Positions 1 to 5,047 of a stretch of DNA of 5,047 nucleotides are shown here, in pieces. Position 1 is the first letter of the stretch. Every line of letters begins with the position of its first letter. This DNA is from Gorillibacterium sp. (GTDB taxonomy: Bacteria > Bacillota > Bacilli > Paenibacillales > NBRC-103111), in the NCBI GenBank assembly GCA_023511325.1, contig JAIMBU010000305.1, positions 1 to 5,047 on the forward strand, given 5' to 3'. The notes under the pieces were generated by a model. That model saw nothing but the letters and a program-made list of their open reading frames with translations, was not told the DNA's origin and did not search any database. Both the position numbers and the translations under genes were made by a program.

Positions 1-670
1 AAATCAAGGCGAGACCATTGCTTTGGTAGGCCCAACGGGAGCAGGCAAAACAACGGTAATCAATCTGCTCAGCCGCTTCTTCGACCCACTCCAAGGTGAG
101 ATTCTTATCGATGGGAAAGATATTCGGACATGGCAAAAGAACGCCTTAAGAAGTCAGATCGGCGTTGTTCTCCAGGACGCTCATTTATTTACCGGAACCG
201 TTCGTGATAATATTCGTTATGGTCGACTGGATGCATCACATGCTGAGGTCGAAGCAGCTGCGATCATGGCCAATGCAGATGGTTTCATCTGCGCTTTGCC
301 AGATGGCTACGATACCCAACTCTCACGAGAAGGCGGCAATATTAGCCACGGACAACGTCAGCTACTTACCATCGCAAGAGCAGTGCTCGCGAACCCCGCT
401 CTACTTATTCTGGATGAAGCGACTAGCAGTGTAGATACAATTACCGAAATCAAAATTCAACGCGCCATGGAAACCCTGATGCAAGGGAGAACTTGCTTTG
501 TAATCGCCCATCGCCTCAGCACCATTCGCCACGCCAATTTAATTCTGGTACTTGATAACGGACAAATCGTTGAACGTGGAACTCACGCGGAGCTCCTCAA
601 GCACAAGGGCGTATATTACAATCTGTATAACAGTCAGTTTGAAGAGACAGATGAAGCAGCTATGGGTTAA
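1..670 (+). CDS. ABC exporter, C-terminal ATP-binding domain (5' partial)
   Basis: This is the nucleotide-binding half of an ABC-type exporter. The reading frame is open from base 2 to the TAA at 668-670, and the membrane domain expected before it lies outside the window. The TTG at 23 sits inside the Walker A strand (preceding residues read GETIA) and is not a true start. Visible motifs are Walker [10 protein letters not shown] (29-55), the Q-loop glutamine (173-175), the signature ISHGQ (341-355, in place of the usual LSGGQ/LSQGQ), Walker B LLILDEA with its catalytic glutamate (401-421), the D-loop SSVD and the switch histidine in VIAHRLST (509-511). All catalytic residues are present, so this ATP site should be active. 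The motif set fits the MdlB/MsbA-like type of exporter with fused membrane and ATPase domains, commonly annotated as multidrug or lipid exporters. Substrate and homo- or heterodimer state cannot be read from this fragment. The gene converges on the minus-strand genes. Confidence 0.95.
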   Translation, partial: NQGETIALVGPTGAGKTTVINLLSRFFDPLQGEILIDGKDIRTWQKNALRSQIGVVLQDAHLFTGTVRDNIRYGRLDASHAEVEAAAIMANADGFICALPDGYDTQLSREGGNISHGQRQLLTIARAVLANPALLILDEATSSVDTITEIKIQRAMETLMQGRTCFVIAHRLSTIRHANLILVLDNGQIVERGTHAELLKHKGVYYNLYNSQFEETDEAAMG

Positions 671-673
671 TAG

Positions 674-705
674 GGGAAAATAAAAGAGGCGAGTCTCCTC
701 GCCTC
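674..705 (-). terminator. Rho-independent terminator for the minus-strand yqkE-like gene
   Basis: A perfect 8-bp stem (GAGGCGAG at 686-693 and CTCGCCTC at 698-705) closes a 4-nt loop. Read on the minus strand, it is followed at once by a T-rich run (TTTTATTTTC, complement of 676-685). It lies about 30 bp past the stop of the minus-strand gene ending at 738. On the plus strand the stem is followed by CTCCTACAG without a T-run, so it should end minus-strand transcription well. It may still slow plus-strand transcription leaving the ABC gene, 15 bp away. Confidence 0.85.
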
Positions 706-737
706 CTCCTACAGTAAAGGGTACCTAGCCATCCGTT

Positions 738-992
738 CTATTTGTATTTCTTCCAGTCCATTCCGCTGTTCTCGAGCAGATGCCCAAAGTCATTATCCAG
801 TCTTTTCTGTTCGAGCTTCCGCGCTTCTTCCTTCTGCTTGCGTTCTTCTTCTTTACGGTTTTCTTCCGCTGCTTTCATACCATCTGCTTGGGCTTTCAGC
901 TTTTGTAGGATGATGGGATCAAGCAAGTCTTTTAACGTAGCAGGCTTATCCTGGGCGGCAGGCTTGCTAATAACGTTTTTCTTCTTCGCCAC
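738..992 (-). CDS. yqkE: YqkE-like small coiled-coil protein (DUF3886)
   Basis: This is a small, highly charged cytoplasmic protein of 84 residues whose family has no established function. The N terminus is MAKKKN. It is followed by a linker, a LKDLLDP..LQKLK segment at about 20-33, a Lys/Glu-rich probable coiled coil at about 35-66, and a C-terminal FGHLLENSGMDWKKYK motif. This layout, especially the ending of the type LL..S..DWKK(Y/F)K, matches my recollection of B. subtilis YqkE and the DUF3886 family. The frame also allows a GTG start 9 bp upstream at 999-1001. I prefer the GTG at 990-992 because the sequence AGAGGTGAG (about 997-1005) is a ribosome binding site correctly spaced for it, and because it yields the usual MAKKK beginning. 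The gene has its own extended -10 promoter and a strong terminator, so it is probably a single-gene unit at the end of the minus-strand run. Confidence 0.85.
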   Translation of the reverse strand: MAKKKNVISKPAAQDKPATLKDLLDPIILQKLKAQADGMKAAEENRKEEERKQKEEARKLEQKRLDNDFGHLLENSGMDWKKYK

Positions 993-1016
993 TGGGCTCA
1001 CCTCTGTTTTAGCCCT

Positions 1017-1025
1017 ATTATAGCA
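1017..1025 (-). promoter_or_regulatory. Extended -10 promoter of the yqkE-like gene
   Basis: The minus strand reads TGCTATAAT here: a perfect TATAAT hexamer with the TGn extension, typical of vegetative sigma-A promoters that tolerate a weak -35. At 17-bp spacing the -35 position is only TGGAGC (3 of 6 matches). The predicted transcript start near 1010 leaves a leader of about 18 nt that still contains the whole ribosome binding site before the GTG at 990-992. Confidence 0.7.
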
Positions 1026-1063
1026 AATTCAGCATCGTTGCTCCATGTCTATTGGTGCATTGC

Positions 1064-1273
1064 TTACCAATAAGGCTCAAGAATGGCCAATTCGCGGAGC
1101 ATCGCATCCCAATTCAAGAGTGTTTCCCAAAAAGAATTCTCGTCTTCTTGATTTAAATTTGTTACTCCAGATGTTTCAGGCTGCTTGATTTGCAGTTTGT
1201 TACGAGCATCCTGTTCTCCGGGAAGCGCTACTTCTTCGGCGCACATGTTTGCGCTGTTTTTGCTGCTATCCAT
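1064..1273 (-). CDS. Small acidic hypothetical protein (69 aa)
   Basis: I do not recognise this protein. The coding call is supported by an ATG at 1271-1273 preceded by a strong ribosome binding site (AAGGAGAT, 8 nt from AAGGAG to the start), and by its position in a compact same-strand run, 58 bp after the kinase gene. The protein is acidic and soluble, with no signal peptide or membrane segment. Residues 1-45 look low in complexity and likely disordered (rich in N, Q, E, S). The C-terminal part from about residue 46 (NSFWETLLNWDAMLRELAIL followed by EPYW) could form an amphipathic helix rich in tryptophan and leucine, suggesting a protein-binding tail. A single cysteine is at residue 11. 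It could be the third gene of the regulator-kinase operon or have its own promoter, but I see no convincing one. Its ribosome binding site lies in an inverted repeat (1283-1319). Confidence 0.7.
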   Translation of the reverse strand: MDSSKNSANMCAEEVALPGEQDARNKLQIKQPETSGVTNLNQEDENSFWETLLNWDAMLRELAILEPYW

Positions 1274-1282
1274 CGGCCGATC

Positions 1283-1319
1283 TCCTTATCCGTTTTTCTC
1301 TAATCGAATATGATAAGGA
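1283..1319 (-). promoter_or_regulatory. Inverted repeat covering the ribosome binding site of the 69-aa gene
   Basis: TCCTTATC at 1283-1290 and GATAAGGA at 1312-1319 are perfect 8-bp complements, separated by 21 bp. In the minus-strand transcript, the second arm (GATAAGGA) contains most of the Shine-Dalgarno sequence of the small gene that starts at 1273. Folding would therefore hide it. No T-run follows either arm, so it is not a rho-independent terminator. It may be an RNA switch, a protein operator or a chance repeat; the arms are AT-rich and the loop is long. Confidence 0.35.
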
Positions 1320-1331
1320 TACTCCCTCAAG

Positions 1332-2405
1332 TTAAACTTTGTGTAAATGCGCGTCTGCCTCATCTGGTAAAATAACAATGAATTGCGTGCCTCTATTATC
1401 CCCGCTTTGCACTTTCACGGTCCCCTTGTGGAGTTCAATAATCTTTTTGACCAAGGACAAACCTAGTCCACTGCCACTATTCGTCGGATTGCGTGATTTG
1501 TCGACTTTATAAAACCGCTCAAAGATGTGCGGCAGGTCCTCTTCTTTAATACCAATCCCACTATCGCAGATTTGACATTCGATTTCAGCGGTTTTTTTGC
1601 GCAAGCGTACGGTTATTTTGCCGCCCTCAGGGGTAAATTTAATGCTATTCTGCAGTAAATTTGTCCACACCTGGCTCATCAGGTCTTCGTCTGCTGTAAA
1701 AGTGACCTTCTCAAGCTCCGCTTCCATTTGAATCCCTTTAGCCATCCACTGCGGCTCACAAACAAGAATCAGATTCGTCAATTGACGGTCTAAACGATAG
1801 CTCTTGCGTTCAAAAGGGTGACGCTCCGATTCTAGCATCGTTAGCTTTAACAGGTTATCGCTGATTTTGGACACTCGTCTGCTCTCCGCTTCGATAATCT
1901 GGAGATATTGCAGACGCTCTTGAGGGTCTAGATTATCATCCTGTAGCGCCCGGGCAAACCCGCCAATTGAGGTCAAGGGTGATTGAATCTCATGGGATAC
2001 ATTGGAGACAAATTCCTGTCGCGTTTTCTCCATCTCACCAAGCTCACTAGTCATTTGATTAATGCTTTCAGTCAGTTCAGCGAATTGTCCGTCAGGTCGT
2101 CCTTTGGCAAGATCTATGCTAACGCTGAAGTCACCTTTGGCTATTCGTCGAAATGCTTCGATTAACGAATTGATATAGTCAATCTGCCTGGGACGGATCG
2201 CCTGACCAATCGCCAAAGGAATGAGACAAAAAAGAAATGATCCAAGTAAGGAGGTAATGATCATCCTTGTATAATCAGAAACGGGTCTGCCGAGCTTATC
2301 GAGAATAGTCGTGACGAAGAAGTGTGCTAAGCTAACGCTGGCTATCAACGCGATTAGAAACGCCAAAATCCCAACTATGAGATGCCAAGAGGGATGTTTC
2401 TTCAT
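1332..2405 (-). CDS. Two-component sensor histidine kinase with minimal extracytoplasmic loop
   Basis: This is a membrane-bound kinase of 357 residues that should phosphorylate the regulator encoded just upstream. Two transmembrane helices lie at about 9-31 and 46-68, joined by only about 14 residues, so there is no room for an external sensor domain. A HAMP-like linker follows at about 70-125. The dimerisation/phosphoacceptor domain carries the H-box FVSNVSHEIQSPLTS with H138 as the likely phosphorylated histidine. The ATPase domain shows the N-box (NLLQNSIKF, 249-257), G1 DSGIGI (281-286), F-box IFERFYKVD (294-302) and G2 GSGLGL (311-316). All catalytic boxes are intact. The ATG at 2403-2405 overlaps the regulator's TGA as ATGA, implying translational coupling; its own ribosome binding site is weak (GGAAG). 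The layout resembles intramembrane-sensing kinases of Firmicutes, similar in size and loop length to SaeS, but the sequence does not let me name an orthologue. The signal is unknown. Confidence 0.95.
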   Translation of the reverse strand: MKKHPSWHLIVGILAFLIALIASVSLAHFFVTTILDKLGRPVSDYTRMIITSLLGSFLFCLIPLAIGQAIRPRQIDYINSLIEAFRRIAKGDFSVSIDLAKGRPDGQFAELTESINQMTSELGEMEKTRQEFVSNVSHEIQSPLTSIGGFARALQDDNLDPQERLQYLQIIEAESRRVSKISDNLLKLTMLESERHPFERKSYRLDRQLTNLILVCEPQWMAKGIQMEAELEKVTFTADEDLMSQVWTNLLQNSIKFTPEGGKITVRLRKKTAEIECQICDSGIGIKEEDLPHIFERFYKVDKSRNPTNSGSGLGLSLVKKIIELHKGTVKVQSGDNRGTQFIVILPDEADAHLHKV

Positions 2406-3076
2406 GAACGCACTTCCAATCGATAACCCAGTCCGCGAATCGTTTTAATCGCAAAAGAATGCTGATCCTCGGGAAAACGCTCACGCAATCGATTGATATG
2501 GACGTCGAGTGTTCGTTCATTCCCCGAGAAATCATAGCCCCAAATGTCCTCAATCAATTGGTCACGGGAAAAGGTTTTTCCCGGATAACCGGCTAGCTTG
2601 AATAATAACTCAAACTCTTTACGGGGTAGCGCGCAGCTTTCCCCATTCAGGGTCATGCGGTAGGTTTCACGGTCAAGCTCTGCTTGTCCAAGCTGTACCT
2701 TCTGGGAAACACTGATCCGATAGCGCTTGAGCAAGGCTTTGACTCTCGCGATTAATTCTGCCGGCTCAAAGGGTTTGACGAGGTAATCATCCGTACCCAA
2801 TTCGAAACCCTTGACGATCTGAGATGTATCCCCCTTGGCGGTAAGCATGAGTATGGGAAGCTCATATAGCTGCCGCAATTCTTGACAGAGCTGCCAGCCG
2901 TCCATCCGTGGCATCATGATATCGAGAATAACCAAGTCTGCTTTGACGGTTTCGAGTAGCTCCAGCGTTTCAACGCCATCGGCGGTCTCCAGCACTTCAA
3001 AACCTTCCCGGAGCAAGAACAGCTTTACCAGCTTGCGAATATGGGGATCATCATCGGTTATAAGAATTGTGGTCAT
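2402..3076 (-). CDS. OmpR/PhoB-family response regulator
   Basis: This is a cytoplasmic transcription factor of 224 residues, the normal length for the family. The receiver domain (about 1-118) has the acidic cluster D8-D10, phosphoacceptor D52 in VILDIMMPRMDG, conserved T79 and K101 in the KPF motif. The winged-helix DNA-binding domain (about 128-222) has the typical PRKEFELL, WGYDFSGNERTLDVHINRLR and TIRGLGYRL segments. The ATG at 3074-3076 was chosen because AGGAGG lies 5 nt upstream and the protein then begins MTTILITDDD as in the family. An upstream extension of 20 residues is possible in frame but lacks family similarity and crosses the ribosome binding site. From memory, the DNA-binding domain resembles that of HssR, the haem-responsive regulator of staphylococci, but the partner kinase lacks the large sensor region of HssS, so I give no symbol. 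It is co-transcribed with the kinase (4-bp overlap). Confidence 0.95.
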   Translation of the reverse strand: MTTILITDDDPHIRKLVKLFLLREGFEVLETADGVETLELLETVKADLVILDIMMPRMDGWQLCQELRQLYELPILMLTAKGDTSQIVKGFELGTDDYLVKPFEPAELIARVKALLKRYRISVSQKVQLGQAELDRETYRMTLNGESCALPRKEFELLFKLAGYPGKTFSRDQLIEDIWGYDFSGNERTLDVHINRLRERFPEDQHSFAIKTIRGLGYRLEVRS

Positions 3077-3080
3077 ACGT

Positions 3081-3087
3081 GCCTCCT
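3081..3087 (-). promoter_or_regulatory. Ribosome binding site that fixes the response regulator start
   Basis: The minus strand reads AGGAGGC here, ending close before the ATG at 3074-3076 (5 nt between AGGAGG and the start). This near-perfect site supports that start over the upstream in-frame alternative at 3134-3136. Confidence 0.8.
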
Positions 3088-3125
3088 GTAACTGGGCTCC
3101 TAAGCTAACAACCCTTCCTCTTATT

Positions 3126-3154
3126 ATTGAACACACTTATAAACAGAATGTAAA
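3126..3154 (-). promoter_or_regulatory. Probable sigma-A promoter of the regulator-kinase operon
   Basis: On the minus strand, TTTACA (3149-3154, 5 of 6 matches to the -35 consensus) is followed after 17 bp by TTCAAT (3126-3131, 4 of 6 matches to the -10 consensus). A start site near 3119 would give a leader of about 43 nt before the regulator ATG at 3076. The -35 element falls inside the tandem repeat described separately. An alternative -10, AATAAT, lies 3 bp further downstream but gives a 20-bp spacer. Confidence 0.5.
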
Positions 3155-3158
3155 CAGA
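3137..3158 (-). promoter_or_regulatory. Tandem 11-bp direct repeat, candidate OmpR/PhoP-family operator
   Basis: The minus strand carries TCTGTTTACAT (3148-3158) directly followed by TCTGTTTATAA (3137-3147), identical at 9 of 11 positions. One helical turn between half-sites is the hallmark of sites bound by head-to-tail dimers of OmpR/PhoB-type regulators. The cores TTTACA and TTTATA, 11 bp apart, also fit the known B. subtilis PhoP box TT(A/T/C)A(C/T)A. The pair overlaps the probable -35 and spacer of the regulator promoter. It could therefore serve autoregulation by the downstream regulator, or control by another family member such as PhoP. I see only two units, with no clear third repeat on either side. 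Confidence 0.5.
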
Positions 3159-3231
3159 TATATAGATCTAGCTTAACCTTAATAAGGGGAGGACGATACC
3201 TCTGATGATTAGGTTACAACATTGCGAACGG

Positions 3232-4398
3232 TTAACGGACCTCAAGCAAAGCTTCAAGAAAGGCTTTCATCACTGTTCGATTCTTTGGAGCCCTCCAATC
3301 TTTGACCAGCTCAGGCTTATCGTAAAGAAAACCAACCATTCGCTCGTTCAGTTCTGTTAAATAGCCTTTGTCTTCTCCAGCCTCTGCACGAAGCTGGTTC
3401 AGGAGTAGTACCCATTTGTGCGGATCTGTGTCGGAACCAGAACTATACTCCAGATTACTTGCGGCTAGTTCCAAAGCGCGTTCAAAGGAATGATCATTAT
3501 GAAGTACGAGTGCCAGGTAACCGCCGATAAAACGATGGGTTTTATCTAAGACAATAGCACGGCCAAATTGCTGCTCTGCCTCTTGCCAAGCCCCTTGCTT
3601 GAACAGCGCCATAGCATAAATCGCTTGCGTATAGGAGTGATCAGAATCATCTGCAAACAAAAGATACTGCTGATAAATCTGGTTAAATAGCTTCCAATCG
3701 CCACTTTCATAATAATGCATGACCAGAATAAACAAATTTCCCCCGGTCGGATGCACCTCTGCATAAAGCTTCTGATAGCTCAAGGTTTCCTGCTTGAGCG
3801 CTTCATCCATAGTTATATCTGTAAAAGACTCTTTGCTTGCTAACAACCGATTGATCATACGCAGACTATGGAGATCCTGTTTATTGCCAGCATATGCGGT
3901 TTTATACGCATGTAGGGCCTCCTCATATTTACGTTCAAGCACGAATTGATCGGCAGCAGTCATCGTTCGTTGCTGTAAATAGAAGTAGGGCAGATTACCA
4001 ATGGATTGGTCACCCAGTCGATAGCCATTACTTTTCGACAAGAGATTCCCATCCGCATCAAAGGCTTCCACGGACCAGTAAAACCGATTGTGGGTATTAC
4101 TGAAGGCAAGCAGCGAATTTGGATCGATTGAAGTCCAATCATTGCTATCACTGTAGGAAATACCGCCCTCTACCTCATCGAGGTTATCCATTGAGACCAC
4201 AATATGATTATCTTTAATATTGGTATAAGCTGGGGAACTTGTGGAGCCTCCCGCAAATTCGATACCTAAATGAAGGGTATAGGAGGCTGCACCCTCGACC
4301 TGCTCCCAGACAAAGTCAATTTTTGAATCGGTCATTCTCTGTAAATTTACTGGCGACTTTAATTCAACTAACGGCTGAAAGATAATTTTCTGCTCCAC
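3232..4398 (-). CDS. C-terminal part of an interrupted Fn3-like/TPR protein
   Basis: This frame encodes 388 residues from a GTG at 4396-4398, but is best read as the C-terminal piece of a longer protein continuing from the right. The same frame is open back to the TAA at 4417-4419, and beyond that stop it continues to the window edge. No ribosome binding site precedes the GTG. Residues 1-12 look like the last strand of the preceding beta domain. A fibronectin-III-like fold is likely at about 15-130 (FVWEQVEGAASYTLHL, RFYWSVEAFDADG). Helical repeats of TPR type follow at about 147-185 (ERKYEEALHAYKTAY) and 256-320 (ALFKQGAWQEAEQQFGRAIVLD). No membrane segment or signal is seen in this part. 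TPR and Fn3-like domains usually mediate protein contacts; no enzymatic function is apparent. The gene ends 155 bp before the regulator start, with no clear terminator between them. If translated alone it would depend on reinitiation about 20 nt after the upstream stop. Confidence 0.6.
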   Translation of the reverse strand: MEQKIIFQPLVELKSPVNLQRMTDSKIDFVWEQVEGAASYTLHLGIEFAGGSTSSPAYTNIKDNHIVVSMDNLDEVEGGISYSDSNDWTSIDPNSLLAFSNTHNRFYWSVEAFDADGNLLSKSNGYRLGDQSIGNLPYFYLQQRTMTAADQFVLERKYEEALHAYKTAYAGNKQDLHSLRMINRLLASKESFTDITMDEALKQETLSYQKLYAEVHPTGGNLFILVMHYYESGDWKLFNQIYQQYLLFADDSDHSYTQAIYAMALFKQGAWQEAEQQFGRAIVLDKTHRFIGGYLALVLHNDHSFERALELAASNLEYSSGSDTDPHKWVLLLNQLRAEAGEDKGYLTELNERMVGFLYDKPELVKDWRAPKNRTVMKAFLEALLEVR

Positions 4399-4416
4399 AT
4401 CAACGTCTGCTTTAAT

Positions 4417-5047
4417 TTAAATCCATTCGTTATATTTAATCGGCCATGCCCACCCACTGATCTGTTCATATTCCAAGCCGAGAACAAGCTGATAGCTTCC
4501 GGGCAGGACTCCCGTGATCATAAACCTCCCATTAGCATCCGTTACGACTTGATAGGGCTCATTATCAAGGACGCTATGATTACTATCCTGTGCCGTCCGC
4601 AAGAACACGCCAACGTTGATTAAGGGAACACCATCGCTGCGCATAATGGTACCGGAGTAAACTGACAACTTATCAGCACCTGTAGCATTTATACTATCAT
4701 GCAATTGCTTTTTAGTTGCAGCAAGCTGCTCCAGAATGGACGGTCTGCCTCCCATATCTGGAGACATCTCTTTTTTATTATTCCAGTGTTCGGTGGATCT
4801 AACAAACTCAGCTTCTACCAGCTTATAGGCTGCTTTCAGCTCGTTCCGATTTAATAGTATCTTTGCTTGGAGTAAAACAATCTGACCATTCAAGTCACCA
4901 AAATATTTATTTTCCTTTAGCAAGGAATCGCCAAGCTCCGTAAGAATCTGCTCCGCTTGTTCCTCTTCACCTTGACTGACAAAGATCATTGCACGATCAT
5001 ATTTGAATTGAGCGAGTTCAATTTGATCTGCTTTTGTGTTTCGCAGT
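4417..5047 (-). CDS. N-terminal part of the interrupted protein, with carboxypeptidase-regulatory-like domain (5' partial)
   Basis: The frame is open from the window edge to the TAA at 4417-4419. The ATG at 4987-4989 has no ribosome binding site, and the 19 codons upstream of it (beginning LRNTKADQIELAQ) continue the same helical pattern, so the true start lies beyond the window. Counting from that ATG, residues 1-100 are helical and TPR-like (GEEEQAEQILTEL, NRNELKAAYKLVEAEF). Residues about 107-190 resemble a carboxypeptidase regulatory-like beta-sandwich: SGTIMRSDGVPLINVGVFL, then TDANGRFMITGVLPGSYQLVL. That domain is usually a non-catalytic accessory module in surface or secreted proteins. 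The stop falls before the expected last strand of the sandwich, and that strand is found just after it in the same frame (IKADVDVEQKIIFQPL). The domain is therefore split by the stop, suggesting a recent nonsense change, a sequencing error or readthrough. Any signal peptide or membrane anchor would lie outside the window. Confidence 0.7.
   Translation of the reverse strand, partial: LRNTKADQIELAQFKYDRAMIFVSQGEEEQAEQILTELGDSLLKENKYFGDLNGQIVLLQAKILLNRNELKAAYKLVEAEFVRSTEHWNNKKEMSPDMGGRPSILEQLAATKKQLHDSINATGADKLSVYSGTIMRSDGVPLINVGVFLRTAQDSNHSVLDNEPYQVVTDANGRFMITGVLPGSYQLVLGLEYEQISGWAWPIKYNEWI

Larger units (their letters stand above)
3232..5047 (-). pseudogene. Probable single gene disrupted by an in-frame TAA (5' partial)
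   Basis: The two segments above are in the same reading frame, separated only by the TAA at 4417-4419 and six further sense codons before the next GTG. Domain order reads naturally as one protein: TPR-like helices, carboxypeptidase-regulatory-like domain, Fn3-like domain, TPR helices. No second ribosome binding site is present and no shift of frame is needed. A single base change could convert a sense codon (for example CAA, GAA, AAA, TCA, TTA or TAT) to this TAA. I infer one ancestral gene of more than 600 codons. Whether it is a true pseudogene, a strain-specific loss, a base-calling error or a case of readthrough cannot be decided here. Confidence 0.6.

Noticed and set aside
341..355. Divergent ABC signature ISHGQ as a sign of a degenerate ATP site
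   Set aside because: The serine, second glycine and glutamine are kept, variants such as LSQGQ are common in this exporter group, and Walker B glutamate and switch histidine are intact.
742..1023. Plus-strand open frame opposite the yqkE-like gene
   Set aside because: Its Phe/Ser/Arg-rich composition is the antisense shadow of a Lys/Glu-rich coiled coil, and the minus-strand gene has a promoter, ribosome binding site and terminator.
1050..1072. Inverted repeat TATTGGT / ACCAATA over the stop codon of the 69-aa gene
   Set aside because: The stem is only 7 bp and AT-rich with a 9-nt loop, and no T-run follows on either strand. It is too weak to call a terminator.
3077..3136. Possible 20-residue N-terminal extension of the response regulator
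   Set aside because: The extension does not resemble the family, crosses the AGGAGG site just before the ATG at 3074-3076, and would begin upstream of the likely transcript start.
3163..3170. Perfect palindrome TAGATCTA upstream of the regulator promoter
   Set aside because: An isolated 8-bp palindrome in AT-rich sequence is not enough to propose an operator.
3177..3187. Near-palindrome CCTTAATAAGG between the TPR gene and the regulator gene
   Set aside because: The arms are only 5 bp around one base and no T-run or second copy is present. It is expected by chance in AT-rich intergenic DNA.

Overview
The window looks like chromosomal DNA from a low-to-moderate GC Firmicute of class Bacilli, most plausibly a Paenibacillus-like organism. 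This rests on clear AGGAGG-type ribosome binding sites, a YqkE (DUF3886) homologue known from Bacillus relatives, Gram-positive-style OmpR/histidine-kinase sequences and compact spacing. The genus is an inference; no rRNA or other marker gene is present. There is no sign of a mobile element, CRISPR array, phage or tRNA.

Layout: on the plus strand, only the C-terminal ATPase half of an ABC exporter is present (1-670), entering from the left edge. Everything else is on the minus strand and reads right to left. First comes a large multidomain protein (3232-5047, 5' end outside the window) with a helical/TPR-like part, a carboxypeptidase-regulatory-like beta domain, a fibronectin-III-like domain and a second TPR region. 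It is cut by an in-frame TAA at 4417-4419. Next are an OmpR-family response regulator (2402-3076) and its histidine kinase (1332-2405), which overlap by 4 bp. Then come a small unrecognised acidic protein (1064-1273) and a YqkE-like coiled-coil protein (738-992). A rho-independent terminator (674-705) oriented for the minus strand separates this run from the convergent ABC transporter gene.

How the parts may work together: the regulator and kinase form a standard two-component system. The kinase has only two membrane helices joined by a loop of about 14 residues, so it probably senses within or at the membrane, or through a partner protein. A tandem 11-bp repeat overlapping the likely promoter of the regulator gene is a good candidate OmpR-family operator (autoregulation, or control by another regulator such as PhoP). 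The TPR protein just upstream and the convergent ABC exporter are possible partner and target, but only by proximity.

The most notable observations are the single-codon interruption of the TPR protein inside a beta domain, the tandem repeats upstream of the regulator, and an inverted repeat that could mask the ribosome binding site of the small orphan gene. I did not find convincing evidence of a wholly new system; the genes are mostly of known families.
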